This document shows positions 42,191-57,077 of a stretch of DNA of 64,000 nt, piece by piece; position 1 is the stretch's first letter; every line of letters begins with the position of its first letter. Source of the stretch: Brienomyrus brachyistius (lineage: Eukaryota; Chordata; Actinopteri; Osteoglossiformes; Mormyridae). The translations under genes were made by a program, and so were the position numbers. Location of the stretch: the NCBI RefSeq assembly GCF_023856365.1, contig NC_064554.1, forward strand, positions 3,959,001 to 4,023,000, read 5' to 3'. The notes below the pieces were generated by a model that saw only the letters and a program-made list of their open reading frames with translations, was not told the DNA's origin and made no database searches.

Positions 42191-43688
42191 CGTCATTAGT
42201 GAGCTTCCCGTCTCATAGGTCAACCTCATGGAAAGACCGTCCTTAGGAAAAATAAGAAGGACAACGGGTAGAGGAAAAATGATCAAAATAGTGCAACATG
42301 TGACACACACAGATTCCACTGAGGCCCGTAAAGCAGACCCTAAGCTGGTGGACTGTGGGATGAATTGGGGAATCAGCGTCTCTGTTCATCATCAGTCCGC
42401 CAACAGTGGTCTTATCTAAATACAGCAGCATCTCCACTGACACACAAAGACAGAGAGGCAGACACACACCACAATGCTCACATTAATGTTTTGAAGATTA
42501 CATGCACTGTAACACAGATGGATAACATATCTGTCTCTATGATTACTACTGGGGCCTAAAGTGAAACACTGAGAATTGTCTGTGATTTTCAGGCAGCGAG
42601 AGCTTGCCGTGTGGGTACGGAGATGGCAGCAATGACAGCAGGTTATGTGTCCTCGCTCTCTCTGTGACAGCAGACGTGGATTAGACCCAAAGTTCAGGGA
42701 GATCAAAAAAACTGGCCTCTGGGTCTGTCTGACACACCATCACTCGCAGTGAGCCAATCGGGTGTCAGAAACTCACTAGGAAAAAAAAAAAACCAATGAC
42801 TTCCCAGATGAAACCACATGGAAACACAGAGCTATTAATAGACTGACAGCTTGTGTGTGTGTGTGTATGTTTTGAATGGTGCATAATGTGGGCTTAGGTG
42901 ACAGAAGAAATTGGCCTCCAGTGAGTAAAGCTTGATGTTCATCACCCAGACAGACACTGGCAAAGACAGACCAGGGCCCTGCGCCTTGGCCATGACCTGC
43001 TACAGCATGTCCCCCCCGTCCCAGCTCATTTGTAGAGGCTACCTTCCCTCACCTTTGACTACAGGGGCACTACAGAGGGCTCCAACTGGCGCTCAGGACT
43101 GACAGGTGAGCATGTGAATATAAGCATATAATTACAAACGGAAAATGCCAGAAACCCAGAGGTGCTGCTAAAGGCCGGTGGAGGACAAAGCTTCAGGGGA
43201 GGACCGGAGTAACCCGGACAGCTGCCAGAAAGCAATTAGTCCGAGGCAAGGCTGCTGGACCCAAATACCCAACGGCTAGGGGTGGCGCAGGTGTGCTCAG
43301 ACTGCCCCGACAAACACACTCCAAACACGGTGCCTTACTCTGAACACTGTTACCCAGAATCCTTCATTTATGTAGGCGAGAGAAGAGCAGTACATGACAG
43401 ACTGGAGCAATTGTTTGCGAGCTGGAGCCCACTCCTCAGTCGAGCCTCTTTAGACCTGGTGTGTGCGGAGTCTTTAAATCATTCTGTACATGTGTGGGTG
43501 GTTCATGGGTGGAATACAAGCATGTTCCTACACTCACATTTACAGCAGCTTTGCATATTTTCTTCTTACTTTACAGGTAAGAGACAAAGGTTTGCGTGCT
43601 GGCGAAGGCACACAAGCACACCATGGCTTCTGACGGCCTCTGTGAACAAACAAACACACTGTTGTGTGACACTGTGTGCATGTATGTG

Positions 43689-43749
<61 letters not shown>
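43689..43749. repeat. (TG)n microsatellite
   Basis: About 30 uninterrupted TG dinucleotides in the long NFIX intron. Poly-Cys/Val and His/Thr reading frames across it are artefacts. Confidence 0.97.
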
Positions 43750-43751
<2 letters not shown>

Positions 43752-46143
43752 CTCCAGTACGTCTCCTCACCGAGAGGACGAAAGCCAAATCTGTGCCAAC
43801 TTGGAGTAACAGCACAGCTTCCCAATTGAGTTTCACTTAAGAGGTTTATCAGTGTGTTGCTAAACATTCTGACCTTTTTTCTTAATCCTTAATGCGCTTA
43901 AAATGTTCCAAACCCACATAATCCCTAAGGCTAGCCCACACAGATGTTCACAGTGCTCATTTATTGGACTTTATTTTATTTTTTCCAGGTTGCCACTTAT
44001 TTATTATTTTCCTATCTTATAATACCACTTGCCATCTGACAGTAGTGCTTGGCTTTCTGTTGGCGCTCTCTGCGGACACCCCTTGAGTTGGGTCTTGATT
44101 TCAAAAAGGCCCGGCTAAACTGGGCCAACAATTCTGTTTGCGCTTAAGTTCCACAAAACGCTCTTCAGTCCTGATAGTGTGGCTCAGAAGCTCAAGCTGC
44201 ACCGTGTGGCGGGGTCTGTGATTAATGAGGACCAGCTCGTTACCCCAAAATATCCGCTTTTATACTGCTGCCGATTCATTTTGTCCAAAACACCACCCCA
44301 TTTTACCTCTTTATATAGCTATGCACATTGAAACAATTTAGTTTGTCTGCTCAAGATTTATAGAGTAGCAGCGACTCTCTGCTTGCACATCCAAGCTGCT
44401 ACCTGCTGCCCGTAAGACTCTGGACACTATGTATAACAGTACAGACAGTGCCTAACTTGGATCTGCCCGTGTAAGTGGTATGAGAATGGCAGTGTGTAGC
44501 CCTACCGAGACTGGGGTGGGGTGGTGGGGCAGGCTGGCAAGCAGGCTGGCTGGCTGGCTGGGTGAGAGAGCAGGTGTTCGAAGCTGCCCATCTGCGTACC
44601 CATCTGTGCCTGGCGCCTGTGCCCGGCCAGATCCACACACAGCATGGCGAGCTGGGTGAGCGGGGACCCCAGGGCCGTCCACAAACGCAAAACACTGTGC
44701 CCTCCATCTCTCCCTGCCTGCTATATCCATGTAAACACCCTCATTCAGTTATTTACCGCACACTAGAATGGTTGGCAGACTGAGTAACTTGCACTTTCAA
44801 ACCAAAAATAGCTTGCGGCATTATTGCTGGCATTTGCTATCTTATTTAATTATTGTGTGTTCCTTCATATATTTTTATCTTCATTTGCATTTTTAATGGC
44901 ACTTCTCAATTGAATTTTAATAAACTTTCCAGTTGTGGATTTTTATACATATTATTTCTTCTGTAAAGTGATTTTTATTCTGAATAACTATAAAGTGTCA
45001 TAAGTGTATTATTATTATTATTATTGCTACACTTTACCGAACACTATGAATATTATGAATATTATATTATATTATACTGAATACTATAAATAGTATGCAG
45101 TCTGTATGGAATATTCCAGAACATTTCACTGATAAAGATGAAGCAAGTTGTATTTTAAGTTGTATCATCCTCGGTATTCCAACCAGCAACAGTGTGACCG
45201 GCGATCTTTAGTTTTGTTTAATTTAGCCACTAAACATACAATAATATATTCAAGCTAACAGGATGTATGTATAAATGCTTATTTAGAGGCAATCTCTAAC
45301 TGAACATAAATGTACAAAGAATTATCAGAATGGGCTGCATACAGCTGTACATACAAACACCCCAAGAAAACATTATGGTAAATCTACACTAATGTACAAT
45401 TCAATAAATTTTGGAATATAATGCTTTTACAAAACACTGTTTCCACTGAAAATAAAGACATACAATATGTAACTGATGCAAAGTCAGCTGTACATTGAAA
45501 ACAGTGGGGTGAACAGAGCACAACAGAAGAAGCTAAACCTAACTCTGCATAATATATTAGAAGGAAAACCTCTGCAGGTCCACGGCTCATTGGCTGCCCA
45601 GCCTACGCTGTGCATGTCGACGTTATACAATTCACAAAGTGTGTAGGTGTTGTTAGGGCTAAAGTTAGCCATTGAATCACGTCCCTGCTTTAACGACGTT
45701 GATGTTGTCGATGCTGGCGGATGGTAACGACAGAATTTTCTTGAAGCAGATTTACTGACCTCTCTCAATATGAATCTGTCAATCAGAAGGCTGTTTAAAA
45801 AGGAAACGTCCACAACAGTCCTGTCGCTTCTAAAAATTTCTGACCACCAGGTGTCACTTTCTGGCAAAGAGGCTCAGTGTGTCCGAATGGAAATCTCCCA
45901 GTATGTGGAAAGTCACAAAGGTTCTCAGCCGTAAAACACACTTTAAAACGCTTTGTAGATACGCTACGAACAACACGCCTGAGAAAAGGAGAGGAAAGAG
46001 TGAGACTGAAACACGTGGCGAGGAGTGAGATCGGAGTAAACAGAAACTAATGGCACTTTATGCTCATAGCCATGCATGAAATCAATTTTTGCAGTTGTGT
46101 TCTGCCAAGAATGCGCTTTCTGAGCAGTCCGTCAGGGGAGGCT

Positions 46144-46144
46144 T

Positions 46145-46224
<80 letters not shown>
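46144..46224. repeat. (TG)n microsatellite
   Basis: About 40 uninterrupted TG dinucleotides, followed by a purine-rich stretch to about 46440. Open frames through it are artefacts. Confidence 0.97.
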
Positions 46225-46226
<2 letters not shown>

Positions 46227-48835
46227 GGTTTCTGTCCATGCTATGCGTTGTGTGCATCTGCGTGTGTTTCAGTGTCTTGCCTCTTGCTGACACGCTCTTA
46301 TACTCCACTGTGCAAGAGTTAGGGGTAAGAGGACAGGAAAAGGAGACATGGAGAGACAATGGGGTGAGAGAACATGGAAAGAGCAAGGGGACAGTGTGGG
46401 GAGGGAGCACTGAGGCTGCAGGAAGTGAGGGGAAGGACAGTTGGGGTGTCTGCACCGGGCTGTAAGAGGGGACCCCCCACGGCTCTGTCTATACAGCTGC
46501 TGCTTCACCTCCTCCAGCAGAAGAGCAATGTAAGCCAACCGGCAGAGAGGAACTCCCCTGTCATTCCCCCATTCATATAGGGGACAAAAACATGTCCAAG
46601 CTTCTCTCAGGTCTCCCCCACCTGCACCTGCCCCAACCCCAACGCGAGGGGTACTGCCAGAAACGGGTGACACAGCCCAGACCCGAGACCCCACCCAGGT
46701 GACCGAACACAGGCTGGACCGGTGCTGAGAACCTGGCAGAGGCTCTGTGTCAGCACACCGTGTGAGCGCCCACTCAGCCAGGCGGCAGGACACACGGCCG
46801 ATACAGACCGGAAGGCAGCGGCTGTTCAGCTGTACTGCTCTGTGCCGAGGCCCTGGATCTGAATTCAAGAGAGGCAAAGAAATGGGTGTGGTCTGTGGCT
46901 GGGGTAAGGGTACCCAGAGAGCGCTCTGGGCCGGAGGGAACGTGGGTGTGCAGATCGTGTGACAAGGCCCCTGCGCCTGGTGCCAGAGGGCAGGGGGATT
47001 TGGGGTAAAGCTGCAAGAAAGGCAAACTCTGCCAAAGAGGAGGTGACTGGCCAGGATGAAGACAGAAGAGACAGACAGACTTTTTGATGGGGACCTGGCA
47101 GGAGAGCGTGGGGCGCATTGTGTGCCTTCGCCAGCACAACCTCAGAACACTGTCCCGGGACCTCAAACAACAACATGAACAAAGACTTGGAGAAGGAGGA
47201 GGTCAGACAGACACCTATGGCTTCTAATAAAGAGTACTTATGTGGAACCAATGTGGAAAATTTCACCTGCCCCGATAACTGAAAAATTGTTCACTAATAT
47301 TGGCGATATCTATACCGGAAACTTGCCGAGCTTGACAGTGCAGATAAGCGGAATAACATTTCGTCATAGAATATATGTGGACATTTAAATATCTGCCAGT
47401 AATATTCTCCCAGACTGACACATTGAACCGATGCTGATATGCCAACCGATATATCGTGCATCTCTGACACACAAATCCAAAGTACGTTGTTAGATACTGA
47501 GACAACCAACGGCTGCTAGACAAGGCGGGAGAACACAATCATGTTGCATTAAGTGCAAAAAAAAACCCAAATTCACTGAAAATTCCAGCATCTTTGACGT
47601 TTAAATTACTTAATGTTTCTATTTGCTGGACCAAAGCCCCTTATATACTGAAAATGGTACACATACGCAGAAGACCCTGCTGCCACCAACTGGGGGCACC
47701 ACTGGTGTTTAGGGTATCTCAGGAGATAATGACAATGAGCAGATGAGGACCTCTGCTCACCTCAGTGTCCTGGACATAAGTGCACCTTTATCCTGTTAGT
47801 AGTTAAAGCTCTATCCACAGCAACTAACAATTTTTACGCATTTATACATCTGGATAACGCATCAGGCGCTGACTCAGACTCAAGGCTGTAACAGTGGGGC
47901 TCCTTCCGGGGACTTTAAAGATCAACTGCAAGCCTATGAGTCTTTGTCCTCTGCCGCAGAGCCATAACGGAGGGGGTCAAGTGAGGGTAGAGAGCGCGGA
48001 GCGGATAAAGACAGCGCGGAGCGGGAGAGTGCCATGACAGACAGGAAATGGAGATTGAAACGGCTGCTGTTGTGGCCTCTGGCAGCTGCCTGGGCCGCAT
48101 TTAACAAGCAGCGAGAGTCTCTCCGGAAACACCCATAACCCAGAAAATCTAATTAAACATCGAATTACAAACCCGAGACAAGCAGGCCTGTGAACGGGGC
48201 GAGCAGGAGAGCGTGTGCAGGTACGTGCCTGCATGTGTGCGAGAGGACGGCATTAATGTGCTCATTTGGGCTTCCATGAACGTATGAGGGAGAGCGTGCA
48301 GTATTTCCTGCGGCTGGCCTCCCACACAGGGTCACGACCCCGTTTAACCCCGTGCGATCTCCGTAGCCGTGTCCTCTGTGAACTCCGGAAGACTGGGCAG
48401 ACCCCAACAGATGCAGATGGCAGGGATGTGAATGTGGACACGCAGATGTGTGGACATGCTGGGCTGTAAGTCGAGACGTCGTGTTCCGAGCAGATTACTG
48501 CGATATAGCCCCTACTATGAGGAGGGCTTTCGTCACAGCACAGACAGGAGTGAGGACTACAGGATGGAAAAATGGGTAACTGGAAACAGCTCTGCAGTTA
48601 TGGAGAGTAGCAAGGAAATTGGAGAATCAAAGCCAAATGTATTCCTCCCAAATTATTAAATGCTTACAGACCACAACATGTCTGCATTTCATAGAGCCGG
48701 CTGCCACTTAATGAAAGACCTAACAGGCAACAGGAGGTCCTATCACAGTACTTAAAACAGGAGGCGTGACAGACGCAGTGGTGAGTGCGTCCATGTTTTC
48801 AGCGACTGCGAATGACGTGTCTTCCATTATTGCAT

Positions 48836-48915
48836 TGGCAGTGTTCAGTTCAATTCAATTTATTTTTATATACCTTTCACAACAGTGTCACCCCAAGGCA
48901 CTTCACATGGGTTTG
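48836..48915 (+). repeat. Fragment of a dispersed fish repeat
   Basis: The string TTCAATTCAATTTATTTTTA, then CACAACAGTGTCACC and AAGGCACTTCACATGGG, has the layout of the widespread fish repeat with TTCAATTCAATTTTATTTAT followed by a CAAGGCGCTTTA segment. It may extend to about 49080. The family is not certain. Confidence 0.5.
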
Positions 48916-49780
48916 CGGTAGAACATTACTACATCATTTATACATAATAATACATGAAACAGGGAAAAGGGAAGACAGAAAGAAAGAATAAACGGCAGAG
49001 GGCAATGGAACCAAAAACGTCCAAGTGGGGAGAAAAAAAAATAAACCCTTGGGGGTCCAATGTCAACTGGCTGCCCAGTTATGGGTTTGCGTAAATGAAT
49101 ATGCGGCAAACTCAGAATGTTCAATGTTCACTGACACCCTAAATGTTTACCAAACATCTATGAGTCACATTCAGGCAAAGGACAGCCATGAATGGGGGGG
49201 GGGTTAATATGAGTTTGCTTTAACAATCCCAGTGAAGAACACGTGTCACCAGCAAACTCAGACCCAACGCTGATGCAAAAGGCTGAAACCGACAAAGGCC
49301 CACGTGCCCCCAAATGGTCACCCTGCAAACAAGCGCATTCTGCTGTAACCTGGGCAACGGGCTGCCTGCTGAAACAGCAGCACGCCGTCGCCAGACCCTC
49401 ATCAGACCCTCATAAAAGCCCTCTGGCGCTCGTCACTTACTAATCAAGCCCTCATCGGGTCATGATCAGGCACTCCTCAAACTCTCGTCACGCCGGTGCC
49501 TCCAGTCTGGCTCCAACTTCGGCGAGAATGAACGGGAACACCAGCGAGAGCGCTGGAGCCCAGATGAAGACACTAAAGAAAAAGGGCTTTTCTGGAAAAC
49601 CAACCCGATGAGGGGTAAGGAAAAAACGAAAACTATCAGGGCAAAAAAAAAAAACTTCGAAGTATTGAATGAAGAACTACCAACGCTGGCCACCAGCTGT
49701 CGGTGTCAGACAGCATTTTCTCAGAGTCCCTGTCTGCCAGGGAAGCTGTGGGGTATCGCTGGAGCAGGGGGAGCAATGCG

Positions 49781-49805
49781 CGGGGGGGGGGGGAGGGGGG
49801 GGGAG
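49781..49805. repeat. G-rich simple repeat
   Basis: Runs of about ten Gs broken by single A, followed by GAGAGAG, on the plus strand in the NFIX intron. No other feature is attached. Confidence 0.6.
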
Positions 49806-51088
49806 AGAGCATCCTGCTAAGTGCTCCAGGGTGGCAGATAAGGTGAAATGAGCAACCGTCTACAGAGGGCGACTGGGCGGGTACAGCAAATGCTAGCAAC
49901 ACACAGCCCCCGCTTCCCCCCGCATGGCTCTCTGCCATCCCAGTGAATCCCCAGGAGCAGCAGGGGCTCCCAGGGGAAGTGGGATACAGCAAAGTCTCAG
50001 GCTGTTGCCAAAAGGTTGGTGCCCGAGAAAAGCCCCAGACTTCATGTAGACGTGACATCAACACCTTACATTAGGATACGAAAAAAAAAAAAAAAAGTCT
50101 ATGTCATTCAACAAAAGCGGGTCCTGATTGATTGTCCCTCTGCAGGAACTCAAAAGCCATATGATAACATACCATCCTGCACAAGTTTACTGGGATGTAT
50201 ATGCAGATCCATGGGTGCGGGCCTGTCGTTATAACACAAATGGCATTATTAACTTGAGTGTTTTCCTGTTATTGATCTGTTTTCAGACAGAGTTAGGCAT
50301 TGTTAATTACATTAAAAGTGAGTCAATGGGATGCCGGCACCGATGTGGCTCGGTGTGTGTGTGTGTGTTTTCTTTCAGTATAAACTTCTGGCCCAGCTGT
50401 AATTTATCACTCTGCTTATTAGCTCAGTCTCCTGGGTGTTCCCATTTAAAAACACATTTATTATATGATTCTACCTCTAAACCCTAAGACACTGATGCTT
50501 TTGCTGCTGATTCGGGGGAATTTTCCCAAATTAGGGACACCATTAATGCCCATCTGCTGCTTGCAAATACACATCCAATCAATTAATCTGCTCACTTAGT
50601 ATCCCCAAGAGCGTTAATTTAACCCTTTATGGCCCTATGGAAGTCGATCCCAGCTCTGAGTACAGATAACTTTCGATTTATGTAAAACTTGCGCAAATCC
50701 AGATATTTATGTTGCTATAGTTTATGGAAGATGATATACAATGAAAATATATTTACATTTTTCTTGTCATTGATTTAATGTGTGTACGGATTAATACTAT
50801 ATTTTTGGCTTATGCATCTCAGTGAACGGGGGGGGGAATGGAGCTGACCTGCACTTACATAAGGGTTTGTGGATTACTTCCATGAGTCAAAAACTGCCTG
50901 CTCTGAAATCAGTATGGTTTATGGACATACAGTATTTCGGCTCAGATTTCAAGATTTATATCACAGCTTCAACAATGCATGCATACATACAGATACACAC
51001 AGGCAGAGACATATAAACTGATCTCCAACTCTTCCCTCCATTCTCCCAGACCAAAATTTGACCTTATGTGCTGTAGTATGACGTACCC

Positions 51089-51429
51089 CAGTGATTCCCA
51101 ACCGGGGGTACGCGTACCCCTAGTGGTACGCGAGCACATTACAGGGGGTACGTGGAAAAAATTTTTATATTTAATTTCCCTGATGATGGGTAAATATTAT
51201 CAGCCATTCCATTAGCTGTGCCCTGGTATAGAAAGAAAATCTATCTGGGATGTGTTGCTTAATGAATTAAATGTTCAAGTTATGGAGATTTAATAAAATG
51301 TTTTAAATTTGATAATCAGTTGTACGTTCTACTTTTATTGAATCATCAACACATTTGACAAAGGGGGTACTTGTGGTATGAGAAAATCTCTCAGGGGGTA
51401 CACAATTCAAAAAAGGTTGGGAAACACTG
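51089..51429. mobile_element. Non-autonomous hAT element with perfect target duplication
   Basis: A 341-bp element with inverted ends CAGTGATTCCCAACC and GGTTGGGAAACACTG (one mismatch), flanked by the perfect 8-bp duplication ACGTACCC (51081-51088 and 51430-51437). The subterminal region has GGGGGTACGCGTACCCC and repeated GGGGGTAC motifs at both ends. The interior is AT-rich and lacks a transposase frame. The ends match the 452-617 MITE, but the interior does not. Confidence 0.88.
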
Positions 51430-52621
51430 ACGTACCCTACACTCAACTGTGTTTTAAACACATTGTAACCCTATACTGTGAACAGGTGGACATGACCCTC
51501 TGTTGACATGCAGTTGTCTAGTAGATGTTTATCTAACCTGGTGACCACAATAGACCCCTTAATCGTTCGCCATTTATACTGCTGCTATTTTACTGTTCAG
51601 ACTGGGTACTGCGCTCACAGGCCCCGTCTGACACCCCCAATGGGACGAGCCCCTTAGCTGCATTTCCCTGAGAGCTTAGCCCAGAAGAATGACAAGAGTA
51701 AGTGAAGGCAACGGACGCATTGGATCACCACCTAGTGGTCGGTATTTCGGTTTACGTCACTGGCATATCGATAAGAGAGGGCCCCCTGAATGGGACATCC
51801 AGGGGTTTGTGTGATGGTGGGCTGTGTGGAGGAGAGGAGATGAGAAGAAGAAAGAGGAGTGACACTGCTCACTGGATAGGCCTCTCTGTCCTTATGGCTG
51901 TTTTTGTCCTTCGTCCTTAAAGAGTTGAGGGACTCTGACAGTCTTTGACTGCAGGAACACAAAAGCGCAAAGCAAGAAGTATCTTCTGCTGGGATCTTTG
52001 GCAGAGCGTCAGACAGGACTAGTGTTTCACGGAGCGCCTCTGGGACTGTAACTCCAGGCACGACTTTATGAAAAACAGCTTTATGTGGAAAAAGGGAAGG
52101 AGGTAGAGTGTACGAGAGCAAGAGGGACCACAGAAGGGTAGGGAGGACAGGCTGCCCGGCCTCCACCGCGCAGCAGCTGCCCTCTGACCCTTCGGGGCTT
52201 TTTCACAGCCATGTCGTGTCCGATCCAGTGGCATCAGTCTGAGGTGGGTCCTAGGCTCCAGCTCTGCAATGCCAGATGTGTCAGGAATGAAAGGAGAGCA
52301 GTAAGCACACGATGTGGAGGACCGTGCAAGGCCTCGCCCAGAAAACTGAACAGCAAAAAAGCGCGGTTCATTAAATAATTTTTTTTTTTGTTTAGAGAGT
52401 TGGCTCTGAGCTTCCCCGGAAGGTTCACAGAAGCTAACAGCAGGCGGAGCTGGGGGTGGGAGGACAGAAAGGGCCATAAACAAACAGCAGACTGCTGCAC
52501 TCTGCCTGTTTCTGGGGGAGCTGGGGGGGAGCGTGTCAGTAGCAAAAATGGAAAGTCCACATTTCAGCTTGGTGAGGAAATGTGGTTCTCATTTCATGAT
52601 TCAATACTCACTCGCTCCCTC

Positions 52622-52690
52622 CCTCTACCCCCCCCCCCCACCCCCTGCTTTCCCTCTGCCTCTCTTCCCCCTCCCCTCCTCTCTCCTCCT
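52622..52690. repeat. C/T-rich low-complexity tract
   Basis: Strongly pyrimidine-rich stretch (C-runs, CTCC and TCTC blocks) on the plus strand, purine-rich in the NFIX transcript. Low-complexity reading frames here are artefacts. Confidence 0.6.
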
Positions 52691-55600
52691 CGCTGGCACC
52701 GTTCGCAGCTGCACCATACAAGCCGTAAGAGGGTCTCGGCTGCCTTGGGATCCTCAGTCCTCCGGTCGACATCACGGCACGACTGTTCCCGAACGCCACC
52801 GATAAAATGTCAGTCTGTGCTACATCCAGCTGGGCTGCACAGCTGCGCCGGAAGCGCGCAGCCAGGACGACACAGGCGCCATTAGTCCTGCTGCTGCTCC
52901 CAGTGTGAAGGGCAGCTGACACACGGGACTCTGATACCATGACCGCGTTCATCCCCCAAGGTCAGATTGAAGCCAATGATATAGTCACTGCAACGTTACA
53001 CTGGGGCCACCGACCTCACGGCTGTTGGCAAGAGGCTGCAGGCTGCCTGACCACCTGACCCAAAGTGACCCAGGCTGACCCGGCGACCGGTCAAAAGTAG
53101 CCAAACCGTTGACTCCCCTTACAGTCGCCATTCACAGGAGAATTTCATGGTGTTACGTGTGAAACCACCTTGACGTGACATAAAAAAAACGTGTTAATCG
53201 CACGTAAGCTCTTCTAAACTCACACACTAATCACTGTATGTATTGCACGTATGTTGCATGTTCTATTTACTGTGTGACTGCTGTGTAGCTGCTAAGCTTG
53301 CTGCATGTGCCCAAACCTGCTGCAGAAAAGTAATTTCCCCCGAGGACCAACAAAGTGCACATACCTACCTTTCCATAACACGCTGCAAACCTTCCTTTTC
53401 CCATCCCTCTCTTCTCTGTGTGCCTGTTCCCCATGAAACGCCTGTTTTTCCTGGAGCCGTTTGTTATTTGAAATTTCCAGCCAGCCTGATTTGGAGCCAT
53501 TTGAGGACGAGAGAAACGCAGGCTGTGCAGCTGCCAACTGTCTCTTCCACCCCATATAGAGAAAGTTAAAGAATCCATTATCTGCATTATGGCCACATTT
53601 TTGGCCCTTGAGCACGTGCTGTTCCTTCTGTATAGCAACGACTGCAAAAATATCCTACAAATCCAGCCTGTTTGAATTAGGCATATTCAAATGCACTTAG
53701 TGGCTGTTAGTGATGTCAGGGAAGACTAAACAGAGTACAACATCTTTTGCAATTTTTATACAAGATTTGTCTTGCATGAAATCTATAAACTTAGCAACAG
53801 CACATGATTAATAAGCCTAATAATTTTACGTGCCCTAGGAAAAAAAAAATTTATAAGGTTGATAACTGTCAACATTGGCAATGCGGTCAGTGCTGGCTGT
53901 GAACAGGCTGGAATGACGACTGTGTAAACAGTAACGGGGACAGCATGATTCCCTGTAATGTATCACGGTCCCTAAGCCGCCTTCTCCCCACGCTCTCCGG
54001 AGCTGCGGTTAAATTCCCGGGTTACGTAAGGTGAAGTCCTAACCCTACTACTGCCTCGTGTTACATACCGCCACAAACCGGGGGAAATAAAACTCGCAAG
54101 GCCTGCACTGCTTTCCCGGGGTCCTGCTGTGCCGGCGGCAAACTTCTGCGACCTTAGAGCTGGTGGCGCGTGACCCCGCCCACGTCAGGCGCAACGAGCA
54201 GCGGGACGCAGCTGGAGGTGAACGCAGTCGCCTGCCAGGCGCCCCATCCTCCACACTGAAGCTCGCCTGCATCGTATCAACAAGGACAGAGTAGTGCTGG
54301 TGGTGTTAGCGAGCCCTTCGCTATGACACATCCCTCTTTCTCCCACCCTGCCTGTCTTTGCTAAGGCTGAGAGGCCAGGCGAAAGATTTTCATTTGAGAA
54401 CCACTTGTGCGTCACCCCCACCTCCATTTTTTTCTCTTTGGACTGAAGCATACACTTGATGGAAAGACACACAGCTTAATTTAGTCAATGTGATGCCTTT
54501 GAAACCACATGTACTTGTAAAACTGCAGATGCTGGGCGGGCGCCGCACCTTTTCGGGCCCGTCAAACCACACCGTGAAAAAAAGGGGAAACTCGGCTTAT
54601 ATAAACACAGGATATTCTGTGGCCAGAGGCTTTTTTGCTTAACCCCTGGCTGAAAACAGGAAGAGCCTTTTCCATGTTACAGCTCTGGGTGTTCTGGTTA
54701 AATAAACCCTGAAGGAAAAGAGAGCAGTGTTAATCCGCGGGCCAGGACCATGACACCGTAAATGGGGGGGGGGCTTGCCTTCCCGAGATGATAGGACCCC
54801 AGCAGCATGCCACTGTTACCCCTAGCAACACAAAGTGCTCACCTGCTACTGTTCCAGAACATTCCAGCTATCCCAGCATGTTCAATAGGGGCCAGCGAAA
54901 GCAGAGGAACATTGGTGTGGGTCTCTCATAATGACACAAAATGCTCAGTATGAGCTCAGGATGAAACACTCCAGTTACACTGCAAAGCGATGCCGTTTTG
55001 GAAGGTGTAACAATCGCTGCGGAAGACACCACATTTCGAGAAACATAAAGCCTTCAGAACTCGCCTCGACTGAAATGAACTAAAGACATAAACCTCTTTG
55101 AACCACCTAGATGTGATGCCTCAGGCCACCTCTTAAAGTCTAAGTTTGTCCTAAGATATGACCTGAGTCAAGGCATGTGTTTGGCTATGACTCCTTGTCC
55201 AAGGTTGCTTTATATGTCCCTGGGTGTGGAGAGAGCGCAGTATAGGATAACTTATTACAGGAAATACCTCCCTGATAGCTACCCCACTGGGCTCATAAGA
55301 CACAGTGTTGAATAAAAGCCTGGAAATATTCTCAGCAACCCAAACAAGTCCCGACTTCTAATTTGTGTGACACAGTGGACTTTTCTGTTGACGTAAACTT
55401 TAGTGTTTTAGCCGTTTAGTCATTGTCCCATGACAATGCATCTGACAAACAGGTCGGGGGGAAACAATAGTCACACATCTACTACATATCTGCTATTAGT
55501 TATCACTCAGTGAATTCTATCTACCAGGAGTCCATCACAGAGACAGGACTGACTCTAGGCCAAAACCTTTTTGATGGATATGTCCACAAGGATCAGCCCT

Positions 55601-56527
55601 GTGATCTTTCCCAGCATAAGAGAAAGAAGTGCGGCCAAGGACACCCCCCCCCCCACCAGACACATGCCCCCACACCCCCTTCCAATGCTGCCCAATCTGT
55701 CAGAGCAGTTCCTGTGCTCGGGGGATCAACTGAGACCACAGAACTGTGTGTGTGTGTGTGCATGTGTGTTCCTAAAGGAAGTCATACAGCTATTGGATGC
55801 CTGACTGGAACAGAGCACTGAGCTGCAGGCTCTAGGGGTGGGGGGTGGTGGTGTGGAGTACGACTCCGTTCACAGCAAAGAGTAGCAGCAGTCCTTATTC
55901 ACCAATCACTAAGAATGCAGCCTGCAGGTAATCAATCAGGAACTGTCTCGGCCTGGACCCACTTTGTTATTGGGTGCCGTCAGTTGGGTCGGAGTGGAGT
56001 TCTAACCTCTCAAAAAAGATATGAAAAACCAAGAATTCAGGAGGTGCAATACTATAGATCACAGAAATAATGTCTTAGACTGACCTGTGCTGTTTTTAAG
56101 CTATTTCTTATTTCTTAAGACATTTTACTCAAACATACTATTAAAATTGCACTGAAATTACATGAAAAAAATATAGGATATTAATCACAGCTACAATCAA
56201 CTTGTGTATAAAAGAGAATGGATATATTTCTAGGGACACAACAGCCTAGCGAGCTGTGAGGCGCAGAGCGGAGCTGCGAGATGACAGCCATTTCCCTGGT
56301 TCTACGCTTAGCCGACTCTGTGTTCCCCGCGAGTGTGGGGGAGCAGGCCAGCTGCACCCAGCATAAACACATGCCTTCAGAGCTCACACATTTCCTGTCC
56401 CGTTCACACTGTAGGTCCCTGGCCTGCCATCATCCTCACCGGCACGGGACGTGGCAGTGAGAGGTGGGGAGTGTGTCTGTGTGTGTGCACGCGCAGGGGG
56501 ACCTTCAGAGAATCATACAAGTGCTGC

Positions 56528-56532
<5 letters not shown>

Positions 56533-56564
<32 letters not shown>

Positions 56565-56604
56565 ATCCATTTTCCAAACCGCTTATCCTATTGGGTTGCG
56601 GGTG

Positions 56605-56675
<71 letters not shown>

Positions 56676-56689
56676 GTATATATATATAC

Positions 56690-56730
<41 letters not shown>
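56533..56730. repeat. (TA)n microsatellite blocks around a repeat fragment
   Basis: Two long TA arrays (about 56533-56562 and 56609-56730, the latter with TATG/TACA interruptions) surround a 48-bp piece reading ATCCATCCATTTTCCAAACC followed by GCTTATCCTATTGGGTTGCGG. That is the tail end of the GGAT-tailed repeat whose longer copy starts at 56731. A further TA block lies at 57083-57106. Tyr/Ile frames across it are artefacts. Confidence 0.9.
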
Positions 56731-56731
<1 letters not shown>

Positions 56732-57077
56732 ATCCATCCATCCATCCATCCATCCATCTTCCAACCTGCTTATCCTACTGGGTCGCAGGGGGTCCGGAGC
56801 CTATGCCTATCCGGAAGCAATAGGCACGAGGCAGGAAACAACACAGGACGGGGGGGCAGCCCATCGCAGGGCACAGTCACACACCATTCACTCACACATG
56901 CACACCTACGGGCAAATTAGTAACTCCAATTAGCCTCAGCATATCTTTGGACTGTGAGGGGAAACTAGAGTACCTGGAGGAAACCCCATGATGACATGGG
57001 GAGAACATGCAAACTCCATACACGTGTAACCCAAGTGGAGACTCGAACCCGGGTCCCAGAGGTGTGAGGAAACAGTG

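Noticed and set aside
43540..46465. Open frames with long Cys-Val or His-Thr runs
   Set aside because: Translations of (TG)n/(CA)n microsatellites.
46269..46877. 202-codon minus-strand open frame
   Set aside because: No family motif, composition follows the local purine-rich tract, no splice or promoter context.
56333..56933. Open frames of 117-195 codons rich in Tyr and Ile
   Set aside because: Translations of (TA)n arrays and a SINE-like repeat; no domain.
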